Of a stretch of 39,536 nt of DNA, positions 1 to 15,512 are shown in pieces. A program made the translations under genes and the position numbers. Each line of letters begins with the position of its first letter. Position 1 is the first letter of the stretch. Below the pieces are notes generated by a model that saw nothing but the letters and a program-made list of their open reading frames with translations, was not told the DNA's origin and did no database searches. Source of the DNA: Deinococcus metallilatus (GTDB lineage: Bacteria; Deinococcota; Deinococci; Deinococcales; Deinococcaceae); contig NZ_CP038512.1 in assembly GCF_004758605.1 (NCBI RefSeq), positions 3,022,501-3,062,036 on the forward strand, read 5' to 3'.

Positions 1-363
<363 letters not shown>

Positions 364-370
364 GTTTTAG

Positions 371-438
371 CCGTCAGCGACCAGCCGTCAGCAAAAGCAA
401 TTCTGCTGACGGCTGGTCGCTAAAAGCTGACAGCTTCT
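371..438. repeat. Intergenic palindromic repeat, copy A
   Basis: Two perfect 18-base arms, 376-393 and 404-421 (AGCGACCAGCCGTCAGCA and its complement), are separated by a 10-base loop and followed by AAAAGCTGACAGCTTCTT. Related sequences occur at 1558-1616, 31242-31277 and 32845-32912, so this is a dispersed family rather than a private terminator. It lies between the convergent ends of the SDR gene and the AhbB-AhbA-like gene and could stop transcription from both sides, although no T-run follows either arm. Confidence 0.8.
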
Positions 439-443
439 TATTC

Positions 444-1499
<1,056 letters not shown>

Positions 1500-1557
1500 G
1501 CGCCCACGATACCCCCGCCACACGCGGCAGAACGTCCCCGAACGAACGGTCAGGGGA

Positions 1558-1616
1558 AGCTTTCAGCAAAAGCTCTCCCCTGCTGACAGCTGAAAGCTGG
1601 CCGCTGATGGCTCTCC
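1558..1616. repeat. Intergenic palindromic repeat, copy B (degenerate)
   Basis: Arms AGCTTTCAGC (1558-1567) and its complement (1589-1598) flank CAAAAGCTCTCCCCTGCTGAC-like sequence; the right half (CTGCTGACAGCTGAAAGCTGG) resembles the right arm of copy A. It lies between the divergent AhbB-AhbA-like and AsnC-domain genes. It is less regular than copies A and D. Confidence 0.6.
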
Positions 1617-1634
1617 ATAGGCCACAATGCACCT

Positions 1635-1928
1635 ATGGTCACCGCAATCGTGATGGTCCAGGCAGAGCGGCAACGCATTCAGGAAACCGCCGTGGCGCTG
1701 GCGGGCGTGCCGGGGGTGCGCGAGGTCTACAGCGTGACGGGGGAGTGGGACATCGTGGCGGTGCTCAAACTGGACCGCTACGACGACCTCGACGACGTGG
1801 TCACCGGGCATCTGCGGAAGGTGGAGGGGATCACCCGCACGCAGACCATGCTCGCCTTCCGCACCTACAGCGAGGCGCTGCTGGACCAGGGCTTCGGCGT
1901 CGGCCTGGACGAGAGCCAGCCGTCCTGA
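1635..1928 (+). CDS. Stand-alone Lrp/AsnC effector-binding (RAM) domain protein
   Basis: This 97-residue protein consists of the alpha/beta RAM domain of Lrp/AsnC regulators without the DNA-binding winged helix: MVTAIVMVQAE, then GVPGVREVYSVTGEWDIVAVLKL, then the final GITRTQTMLAF strand. Such stand-alone domains form dimers or octamers and often bind amino acids. Known family members modulate partner regulators or enzymes; the partner here is unknown. A CACAAT element (1623-1628) ends six bases before the ATG, matching the leaderless pattern of the window. It is divergent from the AhbB-AhbA-like gene, which has two domains of the same fold. Confidence 0.85.
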   Translation: MVTAIVMVQAERQRIQETAVALAGVPGVREVYSVTGEWDIVAVLKLDRYDDLDDVVTGHLRKVEGITRTQTMLAFRTYSEALLDQGFGVGLDESQPS

Positions 1929-2082
1929 TCCCTGGCCCTGCTGATGCATCCCAGGACACGACACCGCGCGTTTTTCTTTGCGGCCGGGGGTTTTCCCAAC
2001 CTGTGAGCGAGCCAGCAGGCGGCCAAAAGATACAGGGGGTCTGGAGATAGACGGGGCGGGCCGCTTCAAGAAGGGGAGCATC

Positions 2083-2127
2083 TTTACAGACATGCGGGCC
2101 AGGACCCATACTCTGGTACTGGAGGAG
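2083..2127 (+). promoter_or_regulatory. Sigma70-type promoter and Shine-Dalgarno of the 2133 gene
   Basis: TTTACA (2083-2088), an 18-base spacer and CATACT (2107-2112) are followed by GGAGGAG (2121-2127) five bases before the ATG at 2133. This is one of the few genes here with both a normal promoter and a strong ribosome binding site. Confidence 0.55.
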
Positions 2128-2132
2128 TCAAC

Positions 2133-2588
2133 ATGGCTTACAAGAAACTCAGCGAGCAGATACAAGAACTCAGCAATCCCCAGCGCAGCGACGCCTTTGT
2201 CAAGCAGTTCCGCGAAGCGGTGCGTGAAGGCCAGTTCGATGCCACGTATCTGCCCGAACGCTTCACGATGCCCAAGGCGTTCAGCCGCCGCGGCGCGGAA
2301 GGCAGCTACCAGCGCGACACGAAGGACATGCTGTTCGAGGTGACGCCCGCCTTCGAGCAGTGGTTCGAGCAGACCAACAATGAACTGGGCGCGTCCCGCC
2401 GCACCGGCACGGTCAAGCCCACCGCCGAAAACATCGAGGCCGGGCTGGTGGACTTCAGGGCGCTGGCGGAAGAAACCCGCCGCAAGATGCAGGCCAGCTA
2501 CGAAAAGGGCCAGGCGCTCGGCAAGAGCCGCGCCCGCAATACCAAGGGCGGCGGCACCAAGAGCAAGAGCAGCGCCAAAGCCAAGTAA
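2133..2588 (+). CDS. Hypothetical protein with lysine-rich tail
   Basis: I do not recognise this 151-residue protein. It is hydrophilic, with no signal peptide or membrane segment. The first 125 residues look helical (KKLSEQIQEL, FVKQFREAVREG, FEQWFEQTNNEL). The last 25 form a basic, low-complexity tail rich in Lys, Gly and Ser (GGGTKSKSSAKAK), like the tails of bacterial nucleoid or RNA-binding proteins. The good promoter and Shine-Dalgarno suggest high expression. A nucleic-acid-binding role is a guess from the tail only. It is followed by a long hairpin and then gmk on the same strand. Confidence 0.75.
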   Translation: MAYKKLSEQIQELSNPQRSDAFVKQFREAVREGQFDATYLPERFTMPKAFSRRGAEGSYQRDTKDMLFEVTPAFEQWFEQTNNELGASRRTGTVKPTAENIEAGLVDFRALAEETRRKMQASYEKGQALGKSRARNTKGGGTKSKSSAKAK

Positions 2589-2603
2589 GCGCGGCATAGA
2601 AAC

Positions 2604-2642
2604 GGGGGCAGGTGAGGCGGCTTTTCCGTCTCCCCTGCCCCC
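2604..2642 (+). terminator. Long GC-rich hairpin before gmk
   Basis: Arms 2604-2620 and 2626-2642 can pair over 17 positions, with one T-C mismatch and one G-T wobble, around the loop CTTTT. No T-run follows, so it may be a processing or pausing hairpin rather than a classical intrinsic terminator. Confidence 0.45.
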
Positions 2643-2686
2643 TGGTCTGCTCCGCTTGTCTCCCGCCGGGCCGTATGCTGTCGGGA

Positions 2687-3409
<723 letters not shown>

Positions 3410-3434
3410 GGCCCCAGGCACGGTAGGCTGCCCC

Positions 3435-3968
3435 ATGCCACTCGAACTCGTGCAGGGGGACATCGGGCAGGAGCGGACGTGCGCCGTCGTGACCGCCGCG
3501 AACAAGGAACTGGCCGGTGGGGGCGGCGTGGACGCCGTGATTCACCGCGCGGCGGGGCCCGAGCTGCTGCGGGCCATCCGCAGAGTGGGCGGCACACCGA
3601 CGGGAACAGCGGTGATCACGCCTGCCTTCCGCATGGAGGGCCAGGGAGTGCGCTTCGTGATTCACGCGGTCGGGCCGATCTGGCGCGGCGGCGGGCAGGG
3701 CGAGGCGGCGCGGCTGGCGGGCGCGTACCGCGAGAGCCTGCGCCTCGCCGTGGAGCACGGCTGTGACTCGGTGGCCTTTCCGGCCATCAGCACAGGCGTC
3801 TACGGCTACCCCAAGGAGGAAGCGGCGACCGTCGCCCTGCGGACCATCCGTGACTTCCTGACCACGCATCCGGACCTGCGGGTCCGGGTCGTGCTGTATG
3901 ACGGCGGCACCCTGAACGTTTTCCGCAGGGCACTCGCGGCTCTTGAGGAGAACGGCGGGACCGGCTGA
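3435..3968 (+). CDS. Macrodomain protein, ADP-ribose/O-acetyl-ADP-ribose hydrolase type
   Basis: The 177-residue single macrodomain has all family blocks: [26 protein letters not shown] (the Asn and Gly-rich loop of MacroD-type enzymes), HAVGPIW and [12 protein letters not shown]. Relatives such as YmdB remove ADP-ribose from acidic residues or hydrolyse O-acetyl-ADP-ribose. A TAGGCT element (3424-3429) ends five bases before the ATG, so the message is probably leaderless and the gene separately transcribed from gmk. A role in repair or in clearing ADP-ribosylation is plausible but not shown here. Confidence 0.92.
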   Translation: MPLELVQGDIGQERTCAVVTAANKELAGGGGVDAVIHRAAGPELLRAIRRVGGTPTGTAVITPAFRMEGQGVRFVIHAVGPIWRGGGQGEAARLAGAYRESLRLAVEHGCDSVAFPAISTGVYGYPKEEAATVALRTIRDFLTTHPDLRVRVVLYDGGTLNVFRRALAALEENGGTG

Positions 3969-4473
3969 AGCGGGGCAGGCTCAGCCGCAGTGGCCTGCCG
4001 AACAGGGTTCCTTTCCGGCGAGAAGGCCCGGCTCAACCCGTACTGCCGAATGCCTGGGGGCCGTGCCTCTGAGCGGCTGGATGAACAGGCGGACCGGGGA
4101 GGCAGGCTGATGGGGCGTTGACGGTTTCTGCCTGGAACCTGTTGATCTCTGCCTGGCGGCTGCGTGGCTCCGGCCGGAAAGCTCCTCTGCCATGCCTGCC
4201 CCCCTGGAGGTAGGGATCGGCCGTTGGCTACAGAATTATGAAAAGACAAGGGGACTTCGGCTTTGGCCGGTGCTGAGAAGGCTTGAGTTTGTTGCTCCTC
4301 CCCCCTGGCGGGGGACTCGGAGAGCTGCTTGCAGAGGTTGGGAGGGGGGCGGTCCTGCCCTCTGGACTTCCCCTTTTCAAACAGACACCGGAAAGCTGAT
4401 GCAGCCAGCAGCGGGTGAGCTGTGCGCCGACCCTGTTTCTCCCGTTCTTTTCCCCGGCTCCCGAATGCATAAA
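3969..4473. other. Intergenic stretch without a convincing gene
   Basis: I see no supportable coding region here. There is a 7-bp hairpin with arms 3974-3980 and 3993-3999 just after the macrodomain gene, with no T-run. From about 4297 to 4350 there is a C/G-run palindrome with CTGCTTGCAG, related in the opposite orientation to the repeats at 12126-12220. The final 30 bases lead into the strong promoter at 4474. Confidence 0.6.
4297..4350. repeat. C/G-run palindromic repeat related to 12185-12220
   Basis: CCCCC and GGGGG arms around TGGC are followed by GACTCGGAGAGCTGCTTGCAGAG and a second G-run. The reverse complement (CTCTGC, then GCAGCT, GAGTC and GGGGGAGG) lines up with CTCTGC..GCAGCT..AAGTC..GGGGGAGG at 12189-12222. 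I infer a shared dispersed intergenic repeat. Confidence 0.4.
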
Positions 4474-4540
4474 TTGACGTTCCCTGCATTCCACGCTATA
4501 GTGTTTGACATCACCGCCCGAAGAGGCGGGTTTTTTATTG
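4474..4540 (+). promoter_or_regulatory. Promoter-terminator module, copy 1 (upstream of bshB1)
   Basis: TTGACG (4474-4479), a 17-base spacer and TATAGT (4497-4502) form one of the best sigma70 promoters in the window. Starting about ten bases after the presumed start site, CCGCC (4514-4518) pairs with GGCGG (4525-4529), followed by G and TTTTTTATT (4531-4539), an intrinsic terminator. A transcript would be only about 30-35 nt unless it reads through into bshB1, which begins at 4570. A homologous module lies on the minus strand at 13353-13415. A second -10-like box, TATCCT (4557-4562), seven bases before the bshB1 ATG could give a leaderless message independent of the module. Confidence 0.7.
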
Positions 4541-4569
4541 CCCCGAGTGGCCGGTTTATCCTGCTGGAC

Positions 4570-5289
<720 letters not shown>

Positions 5290-5312
5290 CGGCGACCTGC
5301 GCGGCGCGGGGA

Positions 5313-6482
<1,170 letters not shown>

Positions 6483-6519
6483 CAGTGCCGATTGTAAGGG
6501 CCGGGCGGTGAGGAAACGG

Positions 6520-7146
6520 TCAGTCGCCGCCGAGGCGGGCGCGGGTCCGGCGCAGTATGGCCGTGACCAGGCGGGTGCCCTGCGCCTGCAAGGTGTCCCG
6601 CTCGGCCCGCAGCGCGGGGCGCTCCTCTTCCGGCAGGTGCGGCAGGTTGATCTCGGCCGTCAGCAGGCCAGCGCGCAGGGCACCCGCCAGAATCGCCGCC
6701 CCCGCGCCCACGTCACTCGTCACTTCCGTATGGACGTGCGGGAGGATTTGCCGGGCGAGGTTCAGGGCCTCCACGAGCGTCCGGGCCAGCTCAAGGGGCG
6801 CCCGCACCGCCGCCCGTTCCGCACGGTCCAGGGCCTCTGCCCGCTCACGTTCCTGCGCCGGGGTGTCCTGCGGGAGCCGGGTGGCCTGGACGTAGGCGCC
6901 AAAGGCCCGCACGTCCTCGTCTGCCAGGGCCTGAAGCCGCTCCCGCAGACCAGTCGCGGTCTGGAGGACCCGGAGCAACTCCTCCTCTCCCTCCCGGTGC
7001 TTGTTCAGGGTGATGTGCAGGGCCATCTCCAGCAGTGCCGCGCCGAAGGCCCCCGTCAGGGCCGCCGTGGAGCCGCCGGGAGTGGGTGCGCCGCTCGCCG
7101 CCGCCTGGAGAAGATCGAGGGCCGGGCGTTGCCACAGGGAGGACAT
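6520..7146 (-). CDS. Cyclodeaminase/cyclohydrolase (FTCD_C) family protein
   Basis: The 208-residue all-helical protein resembles the C-terminal formimidoyltetrahydrofolate cyclodeaminase domain: SGAPTPGGSTAALTGAFGAALLEMALHITL near the N-terminus, then long helices with ADEDVRAFGAYVQATRLPQ and SDVGAGAAILAGALRAGLLTAEIN. Stand-alone members act as FchA-like methenyl-THF cyclohydrolases or cyclodeaminases in one-carbon metabolism; which reaction applies here is not clear. The start at 7146 is set by TACAGT (7153-7158) six bases upstream. The longer frame to 7380 has no signal and an unrelated-looking N-terminus. Confidence 0.88.
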   Translation of the reverse strand: MSSLWQRPALDLLQAAASGAPTPGGSTAALTGAFGAALLEMALHITLNKHREGEEELLRVLQTATGLRERLQALADEDVRAFGAYVQATRLPQDTPAQERERAEALDRAERAAVRAPLELARTLVEALNLARQILPHVHTEVTSDVGAGAAILAGALRAGLLTAEINLPHLPEEERPALRAERDTLQAQGTRLVTAILRRTRARLGGD

Positions 7147-7257
7147 GCCTGAACTGTACCGGGAGCGCAGGCCGCGTGACCCCGGCTTGAGGAACGGCTG
7201 AAGGCTCCCTCGCCCTGCCCTGTGACCGCGCATCCGGTCAGGGCCGGAAGACGCCTC

Positions 7258-7413
7258 TAGCCTGTCGGGATGAGGTCCACGGTTCTCCTCCTCCCGGCCT
7301 GGCTGCCCAGGACGCAGGCGGCCCGCAAACCTGAGCCGCAACCCACAGAAAGCCCGGATAGATTCCGTGGGGTTGCTCAAGGCGAGGCTGGCGGCGTGCG
7401 GAGGGCCGGATGA
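7258..7413 (+). CDS. Possible 47-residue leaderless upstream ORF coupled to the hydrolase gene
   Basis: TAGCCT (7258-7263) is followed after six bases by ATG at 7270. The frame runs 47 codons and ends with TGA at 7411-7413, overlapping the second ATG (7413) of the hydrolase as TGATG. The -10/spacing matches about twenty accepted starts in this window. The peptide (MRSTVLLLPAWLPRTQ..) is not recognisable, so the ORF may serve to deliver ribosomes to the hydrolase start. The listed interval includes the -10 box; the ORF itself is 7270-7413. Coding status is inference. Confidence 0.4.
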
Positions 7414-8471
7414 TGAGGCGGCTCCTGAACCTCGTGCTGCTGCTCCTGATCGCCGGGGCGGGATATATCGCCTTCATGGCCCCGGAGAAGCTCCCCTTCA
7501 AGATGCCCTGGGCGTCAACCCGGATGGCACCGACCGGGGAAAAGGGGGCCCCCACGACCGACACGCCCAGCCCCACCGCGCCACTGGGTGAGGTGACGGA
7601 CGCGGCCTTGAAGGCCTTCGTGGCGCAGCAGCCCATCAGCATCCAGGCATTACGGGCGCGGGAGTACCCCGGCAGCGCCCTGAAGGTCGTGCGGAAGCTG
7701 AACCCCGGCGTCAACTATTCGCGCCAGATCGTGAGCTACCAGTCGGACGGCCTGACCATCTATGGCCTGCTGACCGTCCCCAACGGCACCCCGCCCAGGG
7801 GGGGCTGGCCCGCCATCGTGTTCAACCACGGCTACATCCCGCCCGACGAGTACCGCACCACCGAGAGGTATGTCGCCTACCAGGACGCCTTCGCGCGGGC
7901 GGGCTTCGTCACCCTCAAGAGTGACTACCGGGGGCACGGCCACTCGGAAGGCGAGGCCCTGGGCGGCTACAACGACCCCGGCTACACCGTGGACGTGCTG
8001 AACGCCGCCGCCAGCCTGAAAAAAGACCCCCGCGTGAACCGGGCCCGCCTCGGCCTGTGGGGGCACAGCATGGGCGGGCAACTGAGCCTGCGGGCGATGC
8101 TGGTGGACCCCGACCTGAAGGCCGCCTCCCTCTGGGCGGGCGTGGTCGCCAGTTACGACGTGCTGGCGACCGACTGGAACCGTGCGCCGGGCGAGGAAAA
8201 GCGCACCCTTAATCCCCTGGGCCGCCGTTACCTGCGCGCCCTCAGCCCCAATGCCTACCTAAAGGACCTGAACGGGCGGCCCATCCAGCTCCAGCAGGGC
8301 ACGGGGGATGAGGAGGTGCCCTACAGCTTCCAACAGGACCTCGCCCACGACCTGCGCGCCGCCGGGCAGAACGTGGAGGCCTACCGCTACGAGGGCGACA
8401 ACCACAACCTCAGCCGGAACCTGGGGCTGGCGCTGAGGCGCAGCGTGGAATTTTTCAAGGCGAATCTGTAG
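7410..8471 (+). CDS. Secreted or membrane-anchored alpha/beta hydrolase (S9-peptidase-like)
   Basis: A 353-residue protein with an N-terminal hydrophobic helix (residues 4-24, LLNLVLLLLIAGAGYIAFM) that is a signal anchor or signal peptide. The alpha/beta hydrolase core has an oxyanion-strand block (PAIVFNHGYIPPDEY), SDYRGHGHSEG, the nucleophile elbow LGLWGHSMGGQ with catalytic Ser, a candidate Asp in GTGDEEVPY and the catalytic His in EGDNHNL. It is most like prolyl-oligopeptidase/dienelactone-hydrolase-type enzymes and acts outside the membrane; the substrate is unknown. Two start codons overlap (7410 and 7413); GGAGGG (7400-7405) fits the second slightly better, and that start is also the one overlapped by the upstream ORF stop. 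Confidence 0.9.
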   Translation: MMRRLLNLVLLLLIAGAGYIAFMAPEKLPFKMPWASTRMAPTGEKGAPTTDTPSPTAPLGEVTDAALKAFVAQQPISIQALRAREYPGSALKVVRKLNPGVNYSRQIVSYQSDGLTIYGLLTVPNGTPPRGGWPAIVFNHGYIPPDEYRTTERYVAYQDAFARAGFVTLKSDYRGHGHSEGEALGGYNDPGYTVDVLNAAASLKKDPRVNRARLGLWGHSMGGQLSLRAMLVDPDLKAASLWAGVVASYDVLATDWNRAPGEEKRTLNPLGRRYLRALSPNAYLKDLNGRPIQLQQGTGDEEVPYSFQQDLAHDLRAAGQNVEAYRYEGDNHNLSRNLGLALRRSVEFFKANL

Positions 8472-8477
8472 GGGATC

Positions 8478-8503
8478 AAAAAAACGCCACCGGGGAGGCA
8501 GCG
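8478..8503 (-). terminator. Intrinsic terminator of the lipoprotein gene
   Basis: Read on the minus strand, CGCTGCC and GGTGGCG pair over seven positions (two G-U wobbles) around TCCCC and are followed by seven Ts (A-run 8478-8484). On the plus strand the two wobbles become C-A mismatches, so the terminator is strand-selective. Confidence 0.75.
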
Positions 8504-8521
8504 TTTGGAGGGTTCTGAGGG

Positions 8522-9055
8522 TCAGCGGCTGAGGTCGTATCCGGTGATTTTCGCTGCCGGGCTGGGGTTGCTGTCGCTGAGGGGAAAGTTGCGGTTGTAG
8601 AGGTTCCAGCCACGTTTCACCGTCATGGCGGGGGTGATCTCCTCGCCGTTCACCTTGACGGCTGGAATGTCGCCGCCCAGGAGGCTGTAGACCAGCCACT
8701 GCCGATTGCGCGCGAACGGTTCCCCAACGTTGTAGGTGCCGGTGTTGTTCGTGTCGTTGTACACCACCACCTGATAGACCCCGGCCACCGTCGCCAGGGT
8801 GGGCGCGTCCGGCAGGTCAAACCCGAAGGCCCAGGTGTTCGGCCCGCCGCTCGGCACCACGTTCTGCGGCTGGTTGCCGTCGTTCGTGACGGCCGACGGA
8901 AAGCCCACCCCCACCAGTGCCAGCCGCAGGTGAGGATTTTCGCCCCAGTCCCCGCTGATAGTGCCGCTCAGGTTGTAGGCGTCGGGCGCCTTCACATCAC
9001 GCGAGCCACACGCGGCGAGGGTCAGGGGCAGCAAAAGCAGAACGGCAGGGCGCAT
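8522..9055 (-). CDS. Putative lipoprotein, unknown function
   Basis: The 177-residue precursor begins MRPAVLLLLPLTLAACGSRD, a short signal peptide ending in the lipobox LAAC, so it should be lipidated at Cys17 and exported. The rest is predicted beta-rich (YNLSGTISGDWGENPHLRLALVGVG, GVYQVVVYNDTNNTGTYN). I do not recognise a named family. The start at 9055 is supported both by the signal peptide and by TACGCT (9062-9067) six bases upstream; the longer frame to 9121 would bury the signal peptide. A strand-selective terminator follows the stop codon. Confidence 0.85.
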   Translation of the reverse strand: MRPAVLLLLPLTLAACGSRDVKAPDAYNLSGTISGDWGENPHLRLALVGVGFPSAVTNDGNQPQNVVPSGGPNTWAFGFDLPDAPTLATVAGVYQVVVYNDTNNTGTYNVGEPFARNRQWLVYSLLGGDIPAVKVNGEEITPAMTVKRGWNLYNRNFPLSDSNPSPAAKITGYDLSR

Positions 9056-9135
9056 GGCCCCAGCGTAGGCGCTCAGACTGACGGGCGGGTGAAAGGGCGT
9101 GAGGCGACCCCCACGCCCCACTCACCGCCCCCCCT

Positions 9136-10293
<1,158 letters not shown>

Positions 10294-10404
10294 GGTCCCT
10301 CGACCCTAGGGGGGCATGCTGGGCGGGACGTGAGAAAAGGAATCAGACGCGCTTCGTTCCGGCCGAAGGTGCCGCGTGGCCTGCGCTCCGCAGAGGGCCT
10401 CTGA

Positions 10405-12031
<1,627 letters not shown>

Positions 12032-12044
12032 CGCTTGAGTCAAA

Positions 12045-12277
12045 AGCTCAGGACTGACGCGAACCTCTGGAGCGGAAGGTCGGGGGAATTGAGAAAATGT
12101 GGCGCTGGGACGCTCTGCCCGTTCACCCCCTCTGCTTCGCAGCTTTGCAAGTCCCAGCCTCTCGCGGTGCGAGCTGTACCAGTCCCCCCTCTGCTTCGCA
12201 GCTTTGCAAGTCAAGGGGGAGGCGAAAAAACAGTGTCCTACACGCTTTCCTCTTCCCAATCGCGTAAGTCCTGAGCT
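12045..12277. mobile_element. MITE-like element with 18-bp terminal inverted repeats
   Basis: AGCTCAGGACTGACGCGA (12045-12062) is repeated in inverted orientation at 12260-12277 with one mismatch, bounding 233 bases between the convergent genes fmt and nth. Inside are two 28-base direct repeats (12126-12153 and 12185-12212) and no coding region. I could not see a clear target-site duplication. A non-autonomous transposable element is the simplest reading; a structured intergenic repeat is the alternative. Confidence 0.55.
12126..12212. repeat. Two 28-bp direct repeats, 59 bp apart
   Basis: CCCCCTCTGCTTCGCAGCTT plus TGCAAGTC occurs at 12126-12153 and again at 12185-12212 without a mismatch. 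Each copy can fold CTGCTTCGCAG into a small hairpin, and the second copy is enclosed by TCCCCC and GGGGGA runs. A related inverted sequence is at 4297-4350. Confidence 0.8.
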
Positions 12278-12283
12278 CTCTGC

Positions 12284-13007
<724 letters not shown>

Positions 13008-13015
<8 letters not shown>

Positions 13016-13280
13016 GGGTGGTCGTGGGCGTACTCGCTCCGGGAAGACCGTCGTCGCGGCCCCCCTCGGCGGGCTGGTCCTTCGCGGCAGGGTCAACGCC
13101 TGGATTCTGGCCCCGGTCCTGCGGCGGGATCGGGTGACTCTGGCCCTCGGCGGGGGACTCGTTCGCGGGGTCGAAGTTGGGCGCCTTGCCCCGGTCCTGC
13201 GGCGGAATCGGATGGCTCTGGCCCTCGGCTGGCGCGGTGTTCGCGGGGTCGTAGGGCTTCTTCTGCGAATCGTCGGTCAT
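13008..13280 (-). CDS. Small disordered protein with 26-residue tandem repeats
   Basis: The 90-residue, strongly hydrophilic protein starts at MTDDSQKKP and contains two nearly identical 26-residue units with the core PAEGQSHPIPPQDRG, plus a partial third DPA..PAEG. The DNA repeat period is 78 bases (ccccggtcct at 13111 and 13189). I do not recognise a family; composition suggests an intrinsically disordered protein. It lies about 100 bases downstream of copy 2 of the promoter-terminator module and overlaps nth. The longer frame to 13415 crosses the module and is unlikely. Confidence 0.7.
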
Positions 13281-13352
13281 GAAATTAGCCTGCCTGCACG
13301 CCGGGCCAAGCAGGCGAGACTCAGGTGAAGGCGCATTTAGAGGCCACCGGCA

Positions 13353-13415
13353 ATAAAAAAGCCGCCTCTCGGGCGGTGATAAAAAAAGGATAGCGTGGGA
13401 TGCAGGGGAAGTCAA
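13353..13415 (-). promoter_or_regulatory. Promoter-terminator module, copy 2
   Basis: Read on the minus strand: TTGACT (13410-13415), a 17-base spacer, TATCCT (13387-13392), then about ten bases later CCGCC..GGCGG (13372-13376 with 13362-13366) and TTTTTTATT (A-run 13352-13360). The spacer matches that of copy 1 at 15 of 17 positions, and GCATAA precedes both -35 boxes. An initiating polymerase would meet the terminator after roughly 30 nt; read-through would transcribe the repeat-protein gene and nth. Confidence 0.7.
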
Positions 13416-13452
13416 CTTATGCAGGCCGCTGAGGGCGGGGCAGAATCAACAG

Positions 13453-14076
13453 ATGGAGACGCGCACTCTGAAATCGGATGACGTTCAGCGGACCAGAATG
13501 GCTCAGGTCTTCGCCTCCCACGTCGCCCCGCTTAACCGCTGGGTCGAACTGGAGCGCGCGGAAAGCGGACGCTGGATACCCTATTTCGATCCGGCAGACG
13601 GCGGCATGGCGGCGCAGGTGCTGCTGCTGCTCGAATCCCCCGGCCCGGTCGTGAGCCGCACCCGGTTCGTCTCGATGGACAACCCCGACGGGACGGCGGA
13701 AAACCTGCGCTGCCTGCTGCACCTCTCGGGCCTGAGGCGCCGCGACGTGCTGATGTGGAACGCCGTCCCCTGGCAGATGAGCGAGGGCGGCGTCGTGACC
13801 CCCCGGCCCGCGCAGTATGCCGAGGCGGCGCCCCTCACCCGGCAGCTCCTCTCCCGGCTACCCAGCCTCCAGACCGTCGTGCTGGTGGGGCGACACGCCG
13901 AGCGCGCCTGGCCGCTGGTCGGCTCACCGCTGTCCACCCTTGCCTGCCCGCACCCCAGCCCGCAGAACTTCGTCTCCCGGCGGGAGGCGGCGGCGCAGGC
14001 GCTGGGAACACTGGTCGAGGCCCGGAGGATGATCTCCGTCAAGGAGAACAGGGCTGCTCCCGTCTCTGCGGGGTAG
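13453..14076 (+). CDS. Uracil-DNA glycosylase superfamily protein
   Basis: The 207-residue protein has the UDG-fold landmarks in order: VPYFDP-like segment before LLLLESPGP (motif A position), the NPDGTAENL segment, VLMWNAVPW, LVGRHAERAW and the terminal HPSPQNF (motif B). This arrangement resembles deinococcal MUG/UDG-like proteins rather than classical Ung. The classical family-1 water-activating GQDPYH motif is absent, so activity and substrate are open. CAGAAT (13441-13446) ends six bases before the ATG, back to back with promoter module copy 2. The divergent neighbour nth is also a DNA glycosylase. Confidence 0.78.
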   Translation: METRTLKSDDVQRTRMAQVFASHVAPLNRWVELERAESGRWIPYFDPADGGMAAQVLLLLESPGPVVSRTRFVSMDNPDGTAENLRCLLHLSGLRRRDVLMWNAVPWQMSEGGVVTPRPAQYAEAAPLTRQLLSRLPSLQTVVLVGRHAERAWPLVGSPLSTLACPHPSPQNFVSRREAAAQALGTLVEARRMISVKENRAAPVSAG

Positions 14077-14097
14077 CCCCTGCCCTTTCCGCCCGCC

Positions 14098-15507
<1,410 letters not shown>

Positions 15508-15512
15508 GCCCT

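Noticed and set aside
3981..4193. Short minus-strand frame in the 600-base intergenic region
   Set aside because: No ribosome binding site or -10 box, and no resemblance to a protein family.
13111..13265. 78-base tandem repeats as a possible CRISPR-like array
   Set aside because: Only two in-frame copies within a coding sequence and no spacers; they encode protein repeats.
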